A stretch of 42,103 nucleotides of DNA, taken from positions 1-42,103 of IMG/VR virus record IMGVR_UViG_3300017963_000416. One strand, given 5' to 3'. Source of the DNA: a virus. Shown piece after piece: positions 22,564 through 30,012 of this stretch (position 1 is the first letter of the stretch; the number at the start of each line of letters is the position of its first letter). The position numbers were made by a program, and so were the translations under genes. The notes under the pieces are model-generated. The model did no database searches. It was not told where the DNA came from and was given only the letters and a program-made list of their open reading frames with translations.

Positions 22564-22788
22564 TTAGCACTCGCACTGGTCGCTAAGTGCCATGAATGCC
22601 GCGACAAAACTGCCCGGGGTCGGTTGCTTGTCGCGATCGTGAACATAGACGACGACTTGCCAGCCGTGCTTACGGAGGTCGTCCGCTTCCTTGTCGTTCA
22701 GGCCTTTCGGGTTCAACGAGACGACCTTGTGCTTCCGCTTCGCGTTCGCCCTGATCCGGGTCAGGGAACAGTGATTGCATTCGCCCAT
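22564..22788 (-). CDS. Small Cys-containing protein
   Basis: A 74-residue protein (MGECNHCSLTRIRANAKRKH) with a CxxC near the start and CEC at the very end. A middle beta-helix piece (DDLRKHGWQVVVYVHDRDKQ) could bind a ligand. No family known to me. It sits between a HTH protein and the HIRAN protein in the early operon. Confidence 0.5.
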   Translation of the reverse strand: MGECNHCSLTRIRANAKRKHKVVSLNPKGLNDKEADDLRKHGWQVVVYVHDRDKQPTPGSFVAAFMALSDQCEC

Positions 22789-22798
22789 CGTGTGTTCC

Positions 22799-23047
22799 TT
22801 ATGCAGCCTTGCCGATCAAAACATAACGATGTACCTGGCGGCCGTTGTCCGTCTTGCCCTCGTACGTCCGCTCGAACACGTAGCCGTTCTTTCGGAGCTC
22901 CGCGATCGCCGTGGAGGGGGAGACGATGTGGCAGACCTCGATGATCTCCCACGTCGTGATCCCGTCACGGCCCCTGATGTCCAGCTCCCGGAGCAGGTGT
23001 TGAAGGCGGGGAGAGCTTTCCACCTTCGCCGCGTGCATAGCTGGCAT
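22799..23047 (-). CDS. Small HTH DNA-binding protein
   Basis: An 82-residue protein from the ATG at 23047 (AGAGAGGGGGA upstream); a second ATG at 23038 is also possible. It has a helix-turn-helix pattern ITTWEIIEVCHIVSPSTAIA then ELRKNGYVFERTYEGK, like small phage winged-helix (HTH_39-type) proteins that end in a beta hairpin. It overlaps the end of the upstream gene by 83 bases. Probably a regulator of the early operon; target unknown. Confidence 0.6.
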   Translation of the reverse strand: MPAMHAAKVESSPRLQHLLRELDIRGRDGITTWEIIEVCHIVSPSTAIAELRKNGYVFERTYEGKTDNGRQVHRYVLIGKAA

Positions 23048-23357
23048 GGGGTCCCCCTCTCTTGATGTGCCGGAACGCCGTGGCGTTCGGGCAGTTGCTG
23101 AAGTGGCTGGTGCCGTCGGTGTTGTAGGGCGCCGGCCTCCCAGCCTTCGTCCGGATCCAGTAGACCTCCGCGTCGCATCCACGGCACCGCTTCTTGTCGC
23201 CGATCACCTTCAGGAGCGCCTCGACCTTCTTCTCTGCCGCCTGGCGCAGGTCGCGCTCGCGGATCAGGTCTTTCTCGAGCCGTGTGATTGTGTCATCGGC
23301 GACGTGAAATAGGTTCAGGTTCCTCCTTGCCGTTGCGTTTTCATCTCCCTCCATCAT
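22965..23357 (-). CDS. Zinc-binding protein with CxxC...C motif
   Basis: A 130-residue protein starting at 23357 or 23354, directly after a GGAGGG site. An N-terminal coiled coil (TITRLEKDLIRERDLRQAAE) is followed by CRGCDAEVYWIRTKAGRPAP and SHFSNCPNATAFR, a zinc-binding domain seen in many phages (C..C...W..T..G...P...SHF..CP). The last 35 residues overlap the next gene in another frame and may be chance extension. Function unknown. Confidence 0.6.
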   Translation of the reverse strand: MMEGDENATARRNLNLFHVADDTITRLEKDLIRERDLRQAAEKKVEALLKVIGDKKRCRGCDAEVYWIRTKAGRPAPYNTDGTSHFSNCPNATAFRHIKRGGPHASYARGEGGKLSPPSTPAPGAGHQGP

Positions 23358-23619
23358 CCCTCCTTTCGAGATCCCGAAGCGGGCAGAGCATCAGGTGCGC
23401 CTGCCGCGCTGGCTCGGGGAACTCATCCTTTTTTATGTCCATCGAGATCCACTTGCAGAGCATGCAGGTCGGGATATTCCTCCTGGCCTGCTCGAGCACG
23501 GCTGCCAGGCGCTCCTTCGACAGCCGTTTGTACTTCTCGAGGAGCGGCTCCGATCGATCGATGCCACCGCCCTCGTCTCCGTTCGGGTCGTGGATATCGC
23601 GACGGTTAGCCCCAGCCAT
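23341..23619 (-). CDS. Small hypothetical protein with CxxC motif
   Basis: A 92-residue protein from the ATG at 23619 (GGAGGAGCCG before it). A helical start (EPLLEKYKRLSKERLAAVLE) is followed by IPTCMLCKWISMDIKK and HLMLCPLRDLE, giving three cysteines of a possible metal site. It overlaps the upstream coiled-coil gene by 14 bases. No family recognised. Confidence 0.5.
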   Translation of the reverse strand: MAGANRRDIHDPNGDEGGGIDRSEPLLEKYKRLSKERLAAVLEQARRNIPTCMLCKWISMDIKKDEFPEPARQAHLMLCPLRDLERRDDGGR

Positions 23620-24346
23620 CGGCTCCTCCCGTCTCCGCGCTGACGTGCGGGGTCTTCTTCCCGACCGCCCGGACACCAGGCATTATGAACTTGTCCTTGT
23701 CGGCACGGGCCCTCCCGTTGAGCCACACCTGGTCAGGCTTCAGCGCCAGGAGCGGGACCTTGCCGTCGGCCACAGCCTTCACGAGCTTCTTGAAGTCGGT
23801 GACCTCGGCGCTCCAGTTCGTCTGGAAGGAGACGCCGCTGATCTTCTGCGGCTCCTCCCGAACGACGACGGGGGCGATAGGAAGCGGGGCGGCCTTGGCT
23901 TCCCGCAGCTGCTTCTTCGTGCCCTGCTTGGCAAGGAGCGCCAGCTCCTTCTTCCGCTGCTTCTCCGCCTCCGCCCGGGCGGCCGCCTCGGCCTTTGCCC
24001 TGGCCTCGGCCGCCTCCTGGTCCTTCCGCTGCCGGTACTCCAGGAGCTTCGGCCTGGCGATGTTCTCGGCCTGGTCGAGCGGGCCGGTGTGGACGGCCTT
24101 CTCGCCCTCGACCTCCTTGACGTGCGCCTTCGCCGACGCGACCAGCTTCTTCGCGTTGACGATCAGGTGGTCGAACGCGTCGTTGATCTTCTTCCGGATC
24201 CCGCCCTTCCAGCTTTTGATCACGTCCCAACCCGCGCGCTCCTGCTCGTCGGTCTCCACGACGAGCTGGTTGGCCCACGTCATCGCGCCGCTCGTCTCCT
24301 TCACGATCTCCTTCGTGTCGGGCACCTTCGCGGCTTCCGTCGTCAT
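23606..24346 (-). CDS. Coiled-coil phage protein of the recombination operon
   Basis: A 246-residue protein from the ATG at 24346 with AGGGAGGG upstream. Residues 20-140 are a long charged helix ending in an Ala/Glu/Lys-rich stretch. The C-terminal 75 residues hold the pattern ISGVSFQTNWSAEVTDFKKL then GKVPLLALKPDQVWLNGRAR and MPGVRAV. This pattern recurs in phage proteins next to single-strand annealing proteins, but I know no proven function. Its start overlaps the nuclease stop by 4 bases. Confidence 0.6.
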   Translation of the reverse strand: MTTEAAKVPDTKEIVKETSGAMTWANQLVVETDEQERAGWDVIKSWKGGIRKKINDAFDHLIVNAKKLVASAKAHVKEVEGEKAVHTGPLDQAENIARPKLLEYRQRKDQEAAEARAKAEAAARAEAEKQRKKELALLAKQGTKKQLREAKAAPLPIAPVVVREEPQKISGVSFQTNWSAEVTDFKKLVKAVADGKVPLLALKPDQVWLNGRARADKDKFIMPGVRAVGKKTPHVSAETGGADGWG

Positions 24347-24942
24347 ACTCCCTCCCTGGATAGGTTGCCGTGCAGCAGGTGGTACCTGTACACGGTCAGA
24401 CCGGCCATGAAATACGAGTAATCGTTCTGGTCGTTGTAGGGCAGCAGCCGGTGCTTCCCGTTCGCCTGCAGAAGCACGGCCAGGCGCTTCATCTTCCGGC
24501 GCATCAGCATCTCGTAGGCCGCGAGCTGAATGCCGGTAGACTTCGGGGCGCTGTTGGTCTTGATCTCGACGACGTACCAGGTCCGTCCGATCTGGCCGAC
24601 CCGGTCGGGCGTGCCGCCGTAGTGGAATTGCGGGTGCCAGGCCGGGTACTCGATCAGCGCCGGCTTGAACCCGGTCGCCATCTTGAACTCGATCCAGGCC
24701 GTGACGAATGGCACGTCCTGCTTCATCACCTGGTCCATCCGGAGGCTGAAGCGGTCGAACTGCTCCGTCAGCCGGTGGATCCGGGTGCCACGCTCGAGCG
24801 CGTTCTGCGTGACGAAGGACATGTCAGAGAAGCGGGAGACGGCCAGGATCTGCGTCACGCTCGGGATGACCATCCCGTTGGCGCGGTAGCTGTGTGACTC
24901 GTGGTCGTACTCGGCCTGCGACCTGAGCAGCTTCGTCTTCAT
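24343..24942 (-). CDS. PD-(D/E)XK nuclease, RecB/Cas4-like exonuclease
   Basis: A 199-residue protein. It has the nuclease core: a conserved helix (FVTQNALERGTRIHRLTEQF) with H, then GGTPDRVGQIG (Asp), WYVVEIKTN (E.K) and IQLAAYEMLMR (Q...Y motif), typical of PD-(D/E)XK/RecB-like exonucleases. It lies directly after the putative annealing protein and overlaps its stop (ATGA), so the two probably form a phage recombination pair like Exo-Beta. The acceptor DNA and polarity cannot be deduced. Confidence 0.75.
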   Translation of the reverse strand: MKTKLLRSQAEYDHESHSYRANGMVIPSVTQILAVSRFSDMSFVTQNALERGTRIHRLTEQFDRFSLRMDQVMKQDVPFVTAWIEFKMATGFKPALIEYPAWHPQFHYGGTPDRVGQIGRTWYVVEIKTNSAPKSTGIQLAAYEMLMRRKMKRLAVLLQANGKHRLLPYNDQNDYSYFMAGLTVYRYHLLHGNLSREGV

Positions 24943-26057
24943 TTACCGCCTCGCTTCACCCACGCGCAGACCTCGTCGTAGACGGCGCGGTCCAGCTTCA
25001 TCACGGAGACCACGCCATACTCCTGGCCGAGGTGGACGGTGAGCTGGTCAAAGGTGACCTTGTGCTTGTCGCAGAGGCGGACCAGGGCAGCGTAGTCGGC
25101 CTCGGCGATCGTGTTGCCCTGCTCGCCGGCCGGTGCCCCCTGCTGCTGCTCCTCCGGCTGCGTTCCGTTGCGGTGCGCCACGACCTCGTCCCAGGTCGTC
25201 GCGCCGTCGACGATCGCGTTGTAGATGTTCAGCAGGTCGTCCATCTCGTCGTCCGTCGCCGCGCTGGCCGGGTGGCCGATGAGGTCTTCGATCATCTTGG
25301 CCGTAACGCCCAGCGTGGAGAAGTCCAGGACCATGTTCTGCTTGGCGCTCTTCGGGTCTTTCCGGATCGTTCCCTTCTGCGTGGCCATGCACGCGTTCCA
25401 CGCCTCCTTCTTGATGTGCGAAGGGATGAGGCGGAGGCCCTGGGTCCGGATGGCCTTGGAGACGAGCGCGGCCTCCTTGGTATCCGTCTCCTCCTCCGTG
25501 GCGCGGACGATGTAGACCTCCTGGCCCTGCGAGTTGATCCGCCGCTTCAGCGTCTCGCGGTTCTTGTTGCTGCGCCGCTCGACGGTCTTGTGGACCGTGA
25601 CGTCCGTGTCGTAGGTGATGTTCGCCTCGTAGTCCGTGCCCGCCACGTTGACCACCCGCATCTTCTCGTCCTGGTAGAGCAGCTGCCGCCTGATACCGAC
25701 GTTCTTCCAGGAGAGCAGCATCTCCTCCGCGAAGCGGATGGTGAAGCCTTCGCCACGATCGTACTTCGTCAGGTCGTAGCAGGCCTCCTTGGCGAAGACC
25801 GGGTCGGCGCATCGATCGAGGATCCTGGTCCTCGCCTCGTCCTCATCGCGCGGGTTCCGCATCGCAAGGACGACCGCCGCCTCGAGCCGGGCCCGCGCGG
25901 CCGCGGACGACGCGCTCATCGCCATCTCACCGTGGTGCTGGATGATCTCGCCGGTCGCCTTGTCTTCGACCGTGCTGCCCCGCCCGGCCTGTGCCGGTTG
26001 GGGTGCGGCGGCCGCCGGCTTCTGCGGCCTCCGCGCAGGCTTTCTGTTCTGCGCCAT
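24939..26057 (-). CDS. Putative single-strand annealing / recombination protein
   Basis: A 372-residue protein from the ATG at 26057 (AAAGGACG site; another ATG at 26072 is in frame). After an Ala/Pro-rich linker the core reads MRNPRDEDEARTRILDRCAD, RGEGFTIRFAEEMLLSWKNV, NVAGTDYEANITYDTDVTVH then TVERR and ALVSKAIRTQGLRLIPSHIK. This SIRFAE...DLE.N...TKTVERR block is found in a group of phage recombination proteins. The coupled RecB-like nuclease supports a Beta/RecT-type role in annealing. No crystal-proven motif is visible, so the function is inferred. Confidence 0.6.
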   Translation of the reverse strand: MAQNRKPARRPQKPAAAAPQPAQAGRGSTVEDKATGEIIQHHGEMAMSASSAAARARLEAAVVLAMRNPRDEDEARTRILDRCADPVFAKEACYDLTKYDRGEGFTIRFAEEMLLSWKNVGIRRQLLYQDEKMRVVNVAGTDYEANITYDTDVTVHKTVERRSNKNRETLKRRINSQGQEVYIVRATEEETDTKEAALVSKAIRTQGLRLIPSHIKKEAWNACMATQKGTIRKDPKSAKQNMVLDFSTLGVTAKMIEDLIGHPASAATDDEMDDLLNIYNAIVDGATTWDEVVAHRNGTQPEEQQQGAPAGEQGNTIAEADYAALVRLCDKHKVTFDQLTVHLGQEYGVVSVMKLDRAVYDEVCAWVKRGGK

Positions 26058-26093
26058 CGCTCGTCCTTTCATCCGTGCCTTTCGATCCTGGGC

Positions 26094-26111
26094 AGTCCGC
26101 GCGCGCGGACT
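26094..26111. promoter_or_regulatory. Perfect 18-bp palindrome at the end of the XRE gene
   Basis: AGTCCGCGCGCGCGGACT at 26094-26111 is fully self-complementary. It overlaps the stop of the XRE regulator gene and lies about 40 bases upstream of the annealing-protein start. It could be an operator bound by the XRE protein or a transcript hairpin without a U-run. Confidence 0.5.
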
Positions 26112-26289
26112 ACCAGCCCAGGCTCTCCTTCAGGTTCCGCAACGCCTCGAGTGCAAGGGGCGAGATCTTCCCGCCTCGCTCCCACCTCGAGACGGTCAGT
26201 GCCGCGACCTTGATCTCCTGCGCCAGCTTGGCCTGGCTCCATCCCAGCTTCGTGCGCAGGGCCTTCACGTCGATCGTTTCGTCGGCCAC
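26110..26289 (-). CDS. XRE-family HTH regulator, small Cro-like protein
   Basis: A 59-residue protein with a GTG start at 26289 and a strong AAGGAGGGA site. The sequence has a complete XRE helix-turn-helix: VKALRTKLGWSQAKLAQEIK then VAALTVSRWERGGKISPLAL, ending in LEALRNLKESLGW. Such proteins bind palindromic operators and act as repressors or Cro. No partner repressor, integrase or divergent gene is seen. It may regulate the early and replication promoters, both of which have dyads. Confidence 0.8.
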   Translation of the reverse strand: MADETIDVKALRTKLGWSQAKLAQEIKVAALTVSRWERGGKISPLALEALRNLKESLGW

Positions 26290-26324
26290 GATTCCCTCCT
26301 TTCAGTGTGGGATTGGTGTCCAGC

Positions 26325-26651
26325 CTACCGCCAGCTCGTGCGCCGCTGTGGCTGCCGGGGCGTCTCCTGACTGGGGGCCGGCTGATCAGCCGGCGGTTGC
26401 GGCTCCATCTCCTGGCTGGCGTTCGCCCCGAACCAGGCAGCGGCCTCGGCGAGTCCCTCCGCCAGGCCCCGCGCCGCTTCAGCGTTGGCGAAGATGCGAA
26501 CGCGCGTGTACTGCCCTGTCGCGGCGTCCTTCTTGTTGTCGCAGATCGACAGGTACGGCCTGCCCTCCCGGCCCGGAAAGATGTCCAAGAAGTACACCTT
26601 GCCGCCGGCCTTCACCGTCGTCGTCCAGAGCGGCTGTGGTCGTTCTGCCAT
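26325..26651 (-). CDS. Pur-alpha-like (DUF3276-like) putative ssDNA-binding protein
   Basis: A 108-residue protein. Residues 10-75 (KVYFLDIFPGREGRPYLSIC, then TRVRIFANAEAARGLAEGLA) follow the pattern of the Pur-alpha/DUF3276 fold, with YF.D......YL.I.....K........I....-type strands and a final helix. These bind single-stranded DNA or RNA. The C-terminal 35 residues are Pro/Gln-rich, like an SSB tail. It lies in the recombination operon just before the XRE gene and may serve as an SSB-type protein. Assignment is by pattern only. Confidence 0.5.
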   Translation of the reverse strand: MAERPQPLWTTTVKAGGKVYFLDIFPGREGRPYLSICDNKKDAATGQYTRVRIFANAEAARGLAEGLAEAAAWFGANASQEMEPQPPADQPAPSQETPRQPQRRTSWR

Positions 26652-26680
26652 CGGGCTTCCCCTGAAAGGATCCTCCGGAA

Positions 26681-27106
26681 TTACTTTTTAAGCGTTTCCG
26701 CCACGCAGCGCAGGAAGTCAATTTCGCAGTCGATCGCCTTCAAACCCGTTTCGAGATCCTGATGCCCATAGAAGTCTGTTTCATCGGAGTATGCATCGTA
26801 GGGGGTGTTCTTGCAGAGCCTCTCACCTGTAATCTTGTAGATGGGGCAGCCGATGCAAGACGGATCCTCCCCTCGCATCCGTTCCTCGTAGCTCACGCGG
26901 ATGTAATATTTGTGGCAGAATCCGCAAGTCGTAGGACCTGCATCGAAGATCAGATCCTGATGCTTGATGCTGAATCGCTTCAGGTTCCGCCACTTTCTGA
27001 TCGAGATAGCGGCGGCATGGCGTTTGTTCTCTGCGCTCGGCCCGTGATAAACCAGCTCATCGCCACATTCGTCTCCAGCAGGATGCACTGCAAATATCCC
27101 CCTCAT
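26681..27106 (-). CDS. Cys-rich zinc-binding protein
   Basis: A 141-residue protein from the ATG at 27106 with GGAGG, coupled to the upstream stop (ATGA). An N-terminal beta part (MRGIFAVHPAGDECGDELVY) leads to TTCGFCHKYYIRVSYEERMR, EDPSCIGCPIYKITGERLCK and NTPYDAY. The CxxC...CxxCP...C pattern may hold a metal or Fe-S site. Similar proteins occur in phages without known function. Confidence 0.55.
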   Translation of the reverse strand: MRGIFAVHPAGDECGDELVYHGPSAENKRHAAAISIRKWRNLKRFSIKHQDLIFDAGPTTCGFCHKYYIRVSYEERMRGEDPSCIGCPIYKITGERLCKNTPYDAYSDETDFYGHQDLETGLKAIDCEIDFLRCVAETLKK

Positions 27107-27351
27107 GGGGCACCTCCCATCGCGGCGCGCATGCAGCCGCGCCACTCGAGGTAGTCCTTGAAGCACTGCTCGCTGCAGAGCGGGATTGGCATGCCGTCGT
27201 GCTCATCGATGATCACGATGTCCTGACCGCGAACAAAGCCCGTCCCGCAGCTCGGCGCCATGCAGTAGCCGGGCATCACGCCCTTCACGCCCGTCTGCTC
27301 CTGGTTCTCCGGGTGCGGCATCTTCGTCCGCACGATCGTCGGCTTCTCCAT
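27103..27351 (-). CDS. Small treble-clef / TRASH-like zinc protein
   Basis: An 82-residue protein from the ATG at 27351 with GGAGGGG upstream. The core GYCMAPSCGTGFVRGQDIVI...PLCSEQCFKDYLEW has C...C and CSEQCF, which resembles TRASH/MYM-type zinc fingers that bind metals. It follows the DUF932 gene after a strong hairpin. Function unknown. Confidence 0.6.
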   Translation of the reverse strand: MEKPTIVRTKMPHPENQEQTGVKGVMPGYCMAPSCGTGFVRGQDIVIIDEHDGMPIPLCSEQCFKDYLEWRGCMRAAMGGAP

Positions 27352-27373
27352 CTGGTGTTCCCCTCCGGAATGT

Positions 27374-27404
27374 GGAGGGGGGAGGCACAGCGCCTCCCCC
27401 CTCC
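27374..27404 (-). repeat. Very strong hairpin between DUF932 and the next gene
   Basis: A perfect 13-bp stem (GGAGGGGGGAGGC at 27374-27386 with its complement at 27392-27404) around a 5-base loop lies in the 74-bp gap. No U-tract follows on the minus strand, so termination is not expected to be efficient. It may cut expression downstream of DUF932 or stabilise its mRNA. Confidence 0.65.
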
Positions 27405-27425
27405 GTCCCTCAATCAGGCCCCGCG

Positions 27426-28502
27426 CTACGACGCGCAGGAGATGACCTGCCAGTCCCGTTTCGGCAGCTCGATGATCCGTCCGCCCATCCGCTCGAGCTC
27501 CACGCTCCGGTCGTAGTCCTCCGTGGTGTGCGCGATGCGGGTGACCGCGTTGGCCAGGCCCCAGGCGGAGAGGTCGCCGCCCTCGATCAGGTTCTTCAGG
27601 GCGCTGTCCCGCTCACCCTCCGTGAGGTACAGCTTCTTCGCGGTGACCTCGACGACCTTGTCCAGCTTCCCCTCGATCTTCATCCCGGCCTTCGTGCGGA
27701 TGTCGTCGAGGATCTTGTGGAAGCCCTTCGGCGAGAGGACCGCGTCGACCATGTCCCGGACCTTCAGGAAGAAGGCCTTGTCGTCCGCGCGGCGCGTGTC
27801 GTCCTTGAAGAACTCCCGGGCGTGCTCGCTGTCGCCGTTGCCCGCCCGCTTCCCGACGTGGTACCGCTTCATCCCGTGGTCGCCCATCACCGCCCCGTTG
27901 AGGCAGACCAGGCGGTAGATCAGCGGCTCGATCCGGAGCGAGCCGCAGCCGACCTCGCTGTTGGAAACGACCAGGCCCGCCTGGACCTCGTCGCCCTTTT
28001 TGATCTCGCCGGTCAGGCGCGGCATGACGGCCTGAATGTACAGGCGCCGCTCGGTGATCTGGCAGCTCTCGACCTCGACCCCCAGGTCGCGGATCCGCGG
28101 CAGCACGGCATCGCAGAGGTCCGCGTTGTCGAGCGGGCGGTAGCCGTTCGAGACGAAGGCGCGGACCTGGCCATCCAAGACCCGGATCATCCGGTTCTCG
28201 GGCTGCTCGGTGAACCAGTGGTTCACGTTCCGCTCCAGGAGCTGCGGCGCGTCCGTCCGCATCCGCTGGTAGTAGTCCTTCGGGATGCCAAGGCGGATCC
28301 CGATCTGCTCGTGCGCCAGGTCCCGCATTGCGAACCGCCCCGGCTTGCCGAGATCCAGATGGAATCCTCCGGTGAGGTTTTCTTGCGCGCTGGATGTCTG
28401 GGCCATCCTCATCTCTCGCGTATTGCCCACGAAGTCCCGCTTGCTCTCCTGCTGGCGGACGACCTCCTTGGCGAGATCGACGAGTGATATTCCACGTTGC
28501 AT
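27426..28502 (-). CDS. DUF932 phage/plasmid protein
   Basis: A 358-residue protein from the ATG at 28502 with AAAGGGGA. It shows the DUF932 pattern (MIRVLDGQVRAFVSNGYRPL, LVVSNSEVGCGSLRIEPLIY, RLVCLNGAVMGDHGMKRYHV). This family is very common in phages and plasmids and often lies near recombination genes, but no mechanism is agreed. Length is normal. It is the first large gene of the early operon and is flanked downstream by a strong hairpin, which may allow high early expression. Confidence 0.75.
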   Translation of the reverse strand: MQRGISLVDLAKEVVRQQESKRDFVGNTREMRMAQTSSAQENLTGGFHLDLGKPGRFAMRDLAHEQIGIRLGIPKDYYQRMRTDAPQLLERNVNHWFTEQPENRMIRVLDGQVRAFVSNGYRPLDNADLCDAVLPRIRDLGVEVESCQITERRLYIQAVMPRLTGEIKKGDEVQAGLVVSNSEVGCGSLRIEPLIYRLVCLNGAVMGDHGMKRYHVGKRAGNGDSEHAREFFKDDTRRADDKAFFLKVRDMVDAVLSPKGFHKILDDIRTKAGMKIEGKLDKVVEVTAKKLYLTEGERDSALKNLIEGGDLSAWGLANAVTRIAHTTEDYDRSVELERMGGRIIELPKRDWQVISCAS

Positions 28503-28562
28503 CGCTGTTCCCCTTTCAGTGGTTGACGTATCCTTTGAAACGATGCCCCCAGCACTACCCCA

Positions 28563-28787
28563 CTAGATCATTCCAGCCAGTCGAAGTGCGGACCAGACGG
28601 TCGTCGTTCGGCACGCCTCGCAGTACCCATGGTCGCTGTCTGGCTCTACATCCGTCGTGTAGCTGCATCCCACGTTCACGCAGATCCCTGGGCTGACTGA
28701 ATCGATGGTGGCTGCTGCGATCAGCTCCTCGACCGTCATCCCTTCTTCCTCTGCGAGCTTGTCGAGCTTCGCTTTTTTGTTATCCAT
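28563..28787 (-). CDS. Small zinc-finger phage protein
   Basis: A 74-residue protein from the ATG at 28787 with AAAGGAGG. The N-terminal helix (KKAKLDKLAEEEGMTVEELI) is followed by GICVNVGCSYTTDVEPDSDH then GYCEACRTTTVWSALRLAG. The C...C...EPD...G.CE.C pattern is a frequent small phage zinc domain. Function unknown. Confidence 0.65.
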   Translation of the reverse strand: MDNKKAKLDKLAEEEGMTVEELIAAATIDSVSPGICVNVGCSYTTDVEPDSDHGYCEACRTTTVWSALRLAGMI

Positions 28788-28825
28788 GTTCACCTCCTTT
28801 CTACCGGTAAGAGTGACAGGGAAGG

Positions 28826-29194
28826 TCACTTCGCCAGCCAGCGACGGGCGAGCTTGAACATCACCGCGATCTCCATCCAGCTCACGGAGCACTCGGAGAC
28901 CCACCGGCGCAGGAAGTCGTTGTGCGTCTCGTCGATCTGCCCGCGGAACTGATACGCGCGCCGGACGGTCTCGAACACTGCATACCGCGCCTCCCGCAGC
29001 GAATCCGGGTGCAGCGGGTTGTGCGACTCGAAGCTGATCTTTTCGGAAGCGTAGACCAGCATGTCGACAGGCGGGCGAGTAGTGTGCTCGGTTGCATTCT
29101 CGATCGCCACGTCCAGGATCGCCAGCGCCTCAGCCTTCACGCGCTTCTTCTGCTCGACCGCTTCCTGCAACATCTTCGGGATGTTCTCCGCCAC
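28826..29194 (-). CDS. Helical hypothetical protein
   Basis: A 122-residue protein with a GTG start at 29194 and the site GGAGGTAGCC. Nearly all helical: KMLQEAVEQKKRVKAEALAI, SLREARYAVFETVRRAYQFR and SWMEIAVMFKLARRWLAK. No known family or motif. It is the second gene of the early operon. Confidence 0.6.
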   Translation of the reverse strand: MAENIPKMLQEAVEQKKRVKAEALAILDVAIENATEHTTRPPVDMLVYASEKISFESHNPLHPDSLREARYAVFETVRRAYQFRGQIDETHNDFLRRWVSECSVSWMEIAVMFKLARRWLAK

Positions 29195-29196
29195 GG

Positions 29197-29367
29197 CTAC
29201 CTCCTTTCCAAAACCGCCCGCTTGTGCGCCGCCGTACCTGGATCCAGGCACGGGCCGCCAAGATGGGCTGAACCGATGTGATTGTCGCACGCCGGCCGCT
29301 TCACTCCGTCCAGGCCGCGCACCTTCTTGATCGCGACCCGCCCGCAATACAGGCACCGTCGACTCAT
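29197..29367 (-). CDS. Small zinc-finger protein, first gene of the early operon
   Basis: A 56-residue protein from the ATG at 29367 with AGGAGGAG. It opens with MSRRCLYCGRVAIKKVRGLD, then CDNHIG and PCLDPG, a CxxC...CxxH-like zinc site. A GC hairpin lies about 33 bases upstream of the start in the leader. Function unknown; as first gene of the early transcript it may act early in host takeover. Confidence 0.6.
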   Translation of the reverse strand: MSRRCLYCGRVAIKKVRGLDGVKRPACDNHIGSAHLGGPCLDPGTAAHKRAVLERR

Positions 29368-29840
29368 GGCGCTCCTCCTGAAATGGATCCGCCCCACTCG
29401 GCGCCCAGGGGTAATCCCTGGACGCCGCCCGGGAAGGATTTCTCCGGGTGTCCCTCGATCTCTGCGACGCCTGGCCGACCTGGGTGTGAGGTCTCGCGGG
29501 CTTCTTGTTCCCGCGGCAGAGCGGTGGGGTGCAGGCACGACGTGCTGGGGCGGGGTCGCGTTCGCGTGATCGTAGTAATCGGCTTGCCTGGTTGCGTTCG
29601 GTCGTCCGGTTCTTCTCACACAGCTTTCGCATGCTCGCGTGAGGTTCCCCGGCCCTACTTGCTACCCCCTGGGCCGCACCCGCGATCATAGAGCGGCGCT
29701 ACTGATCCGGCTCTCCCATGCGGCCTGCTCTGCGCCCGCCCCCGTGCGGGGGCCGCCCTTCAGAGCTGGCTTGCTGGGCCTTTCAGTCCGGTCCTGCCGC
29801 CCCTTCCGTCCGTGCCTGGTTTTCAATTCTGGCCTGACGG
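29368..29840 (-). other. Long untranslated leader of the early operon
   Basis: About 470 bases between the promoter and the first good start codon. I find no frame with a convincing site. Two hairpins are clear: GGCG.CCAGGG/CCCTGG.CGCC at 29400-29426 and GCCCCCG/CGGGGGC around 29735-29752. A leader this long could hold an antitermination or regulatory RNA. The upstream part (29884-30012) shows only short repeats such as AGGATCG near 29915 and 29938. Confidence 0.45.
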
Positions 29841-29869
29841 AATATAACGTCTGTATAGACACCTGTCAA
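29841..29869 (-). promoter_or_regulatory. Near-consensus early promoter
   Basis: On the minus strand TTGACA (29869-29864) is followed after 17 bases by TATATT (29846-29841), five of six -10 bases. This is the strongest promoter-like sequence in the window and faces the early operon. A dyad GTCTGTATAGAC (29849-29860) fills the spacer. Confidence 0.75.
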
Positions 29870-29883
29870 TATACATCTGTAAA
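29849..29883. promoter_or_regulatory. Two operator-like dyads at the early promoter
   Basis: GTCTGTATAGAC at 29849-29860 lies between -35 and -10. TATACATCTGTAAA at 29870-29883 lies just upstream of the -35 and is a dyad TNTACA..TGTANA. On the minus strand the two also share TACAGA(T/C)G...ATATT in direct orientation. A dimeric repressor could bind both and block polymerase. Confidence 0.45.
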
Positions 29884-30012
29884 GGTGGCTCCCGCGGGCT
29901 ACCAGGCCCCCGGCGAGGATCGCCCCAGGATGCCCTAGGATCGAATATGGCGCGTCCGGGAGGGGGGTACGGGAATCGCTCCGGGAGGGGGTCCCAGGGG
30001 CGCTCATATTGC

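Noticed and set aside
27374-27404. Rho-independent terminator after DUF932
   Set aside because: The stem is excellent but no U-tract follows on the transcribed strand, so it is listed as a hairpin only.
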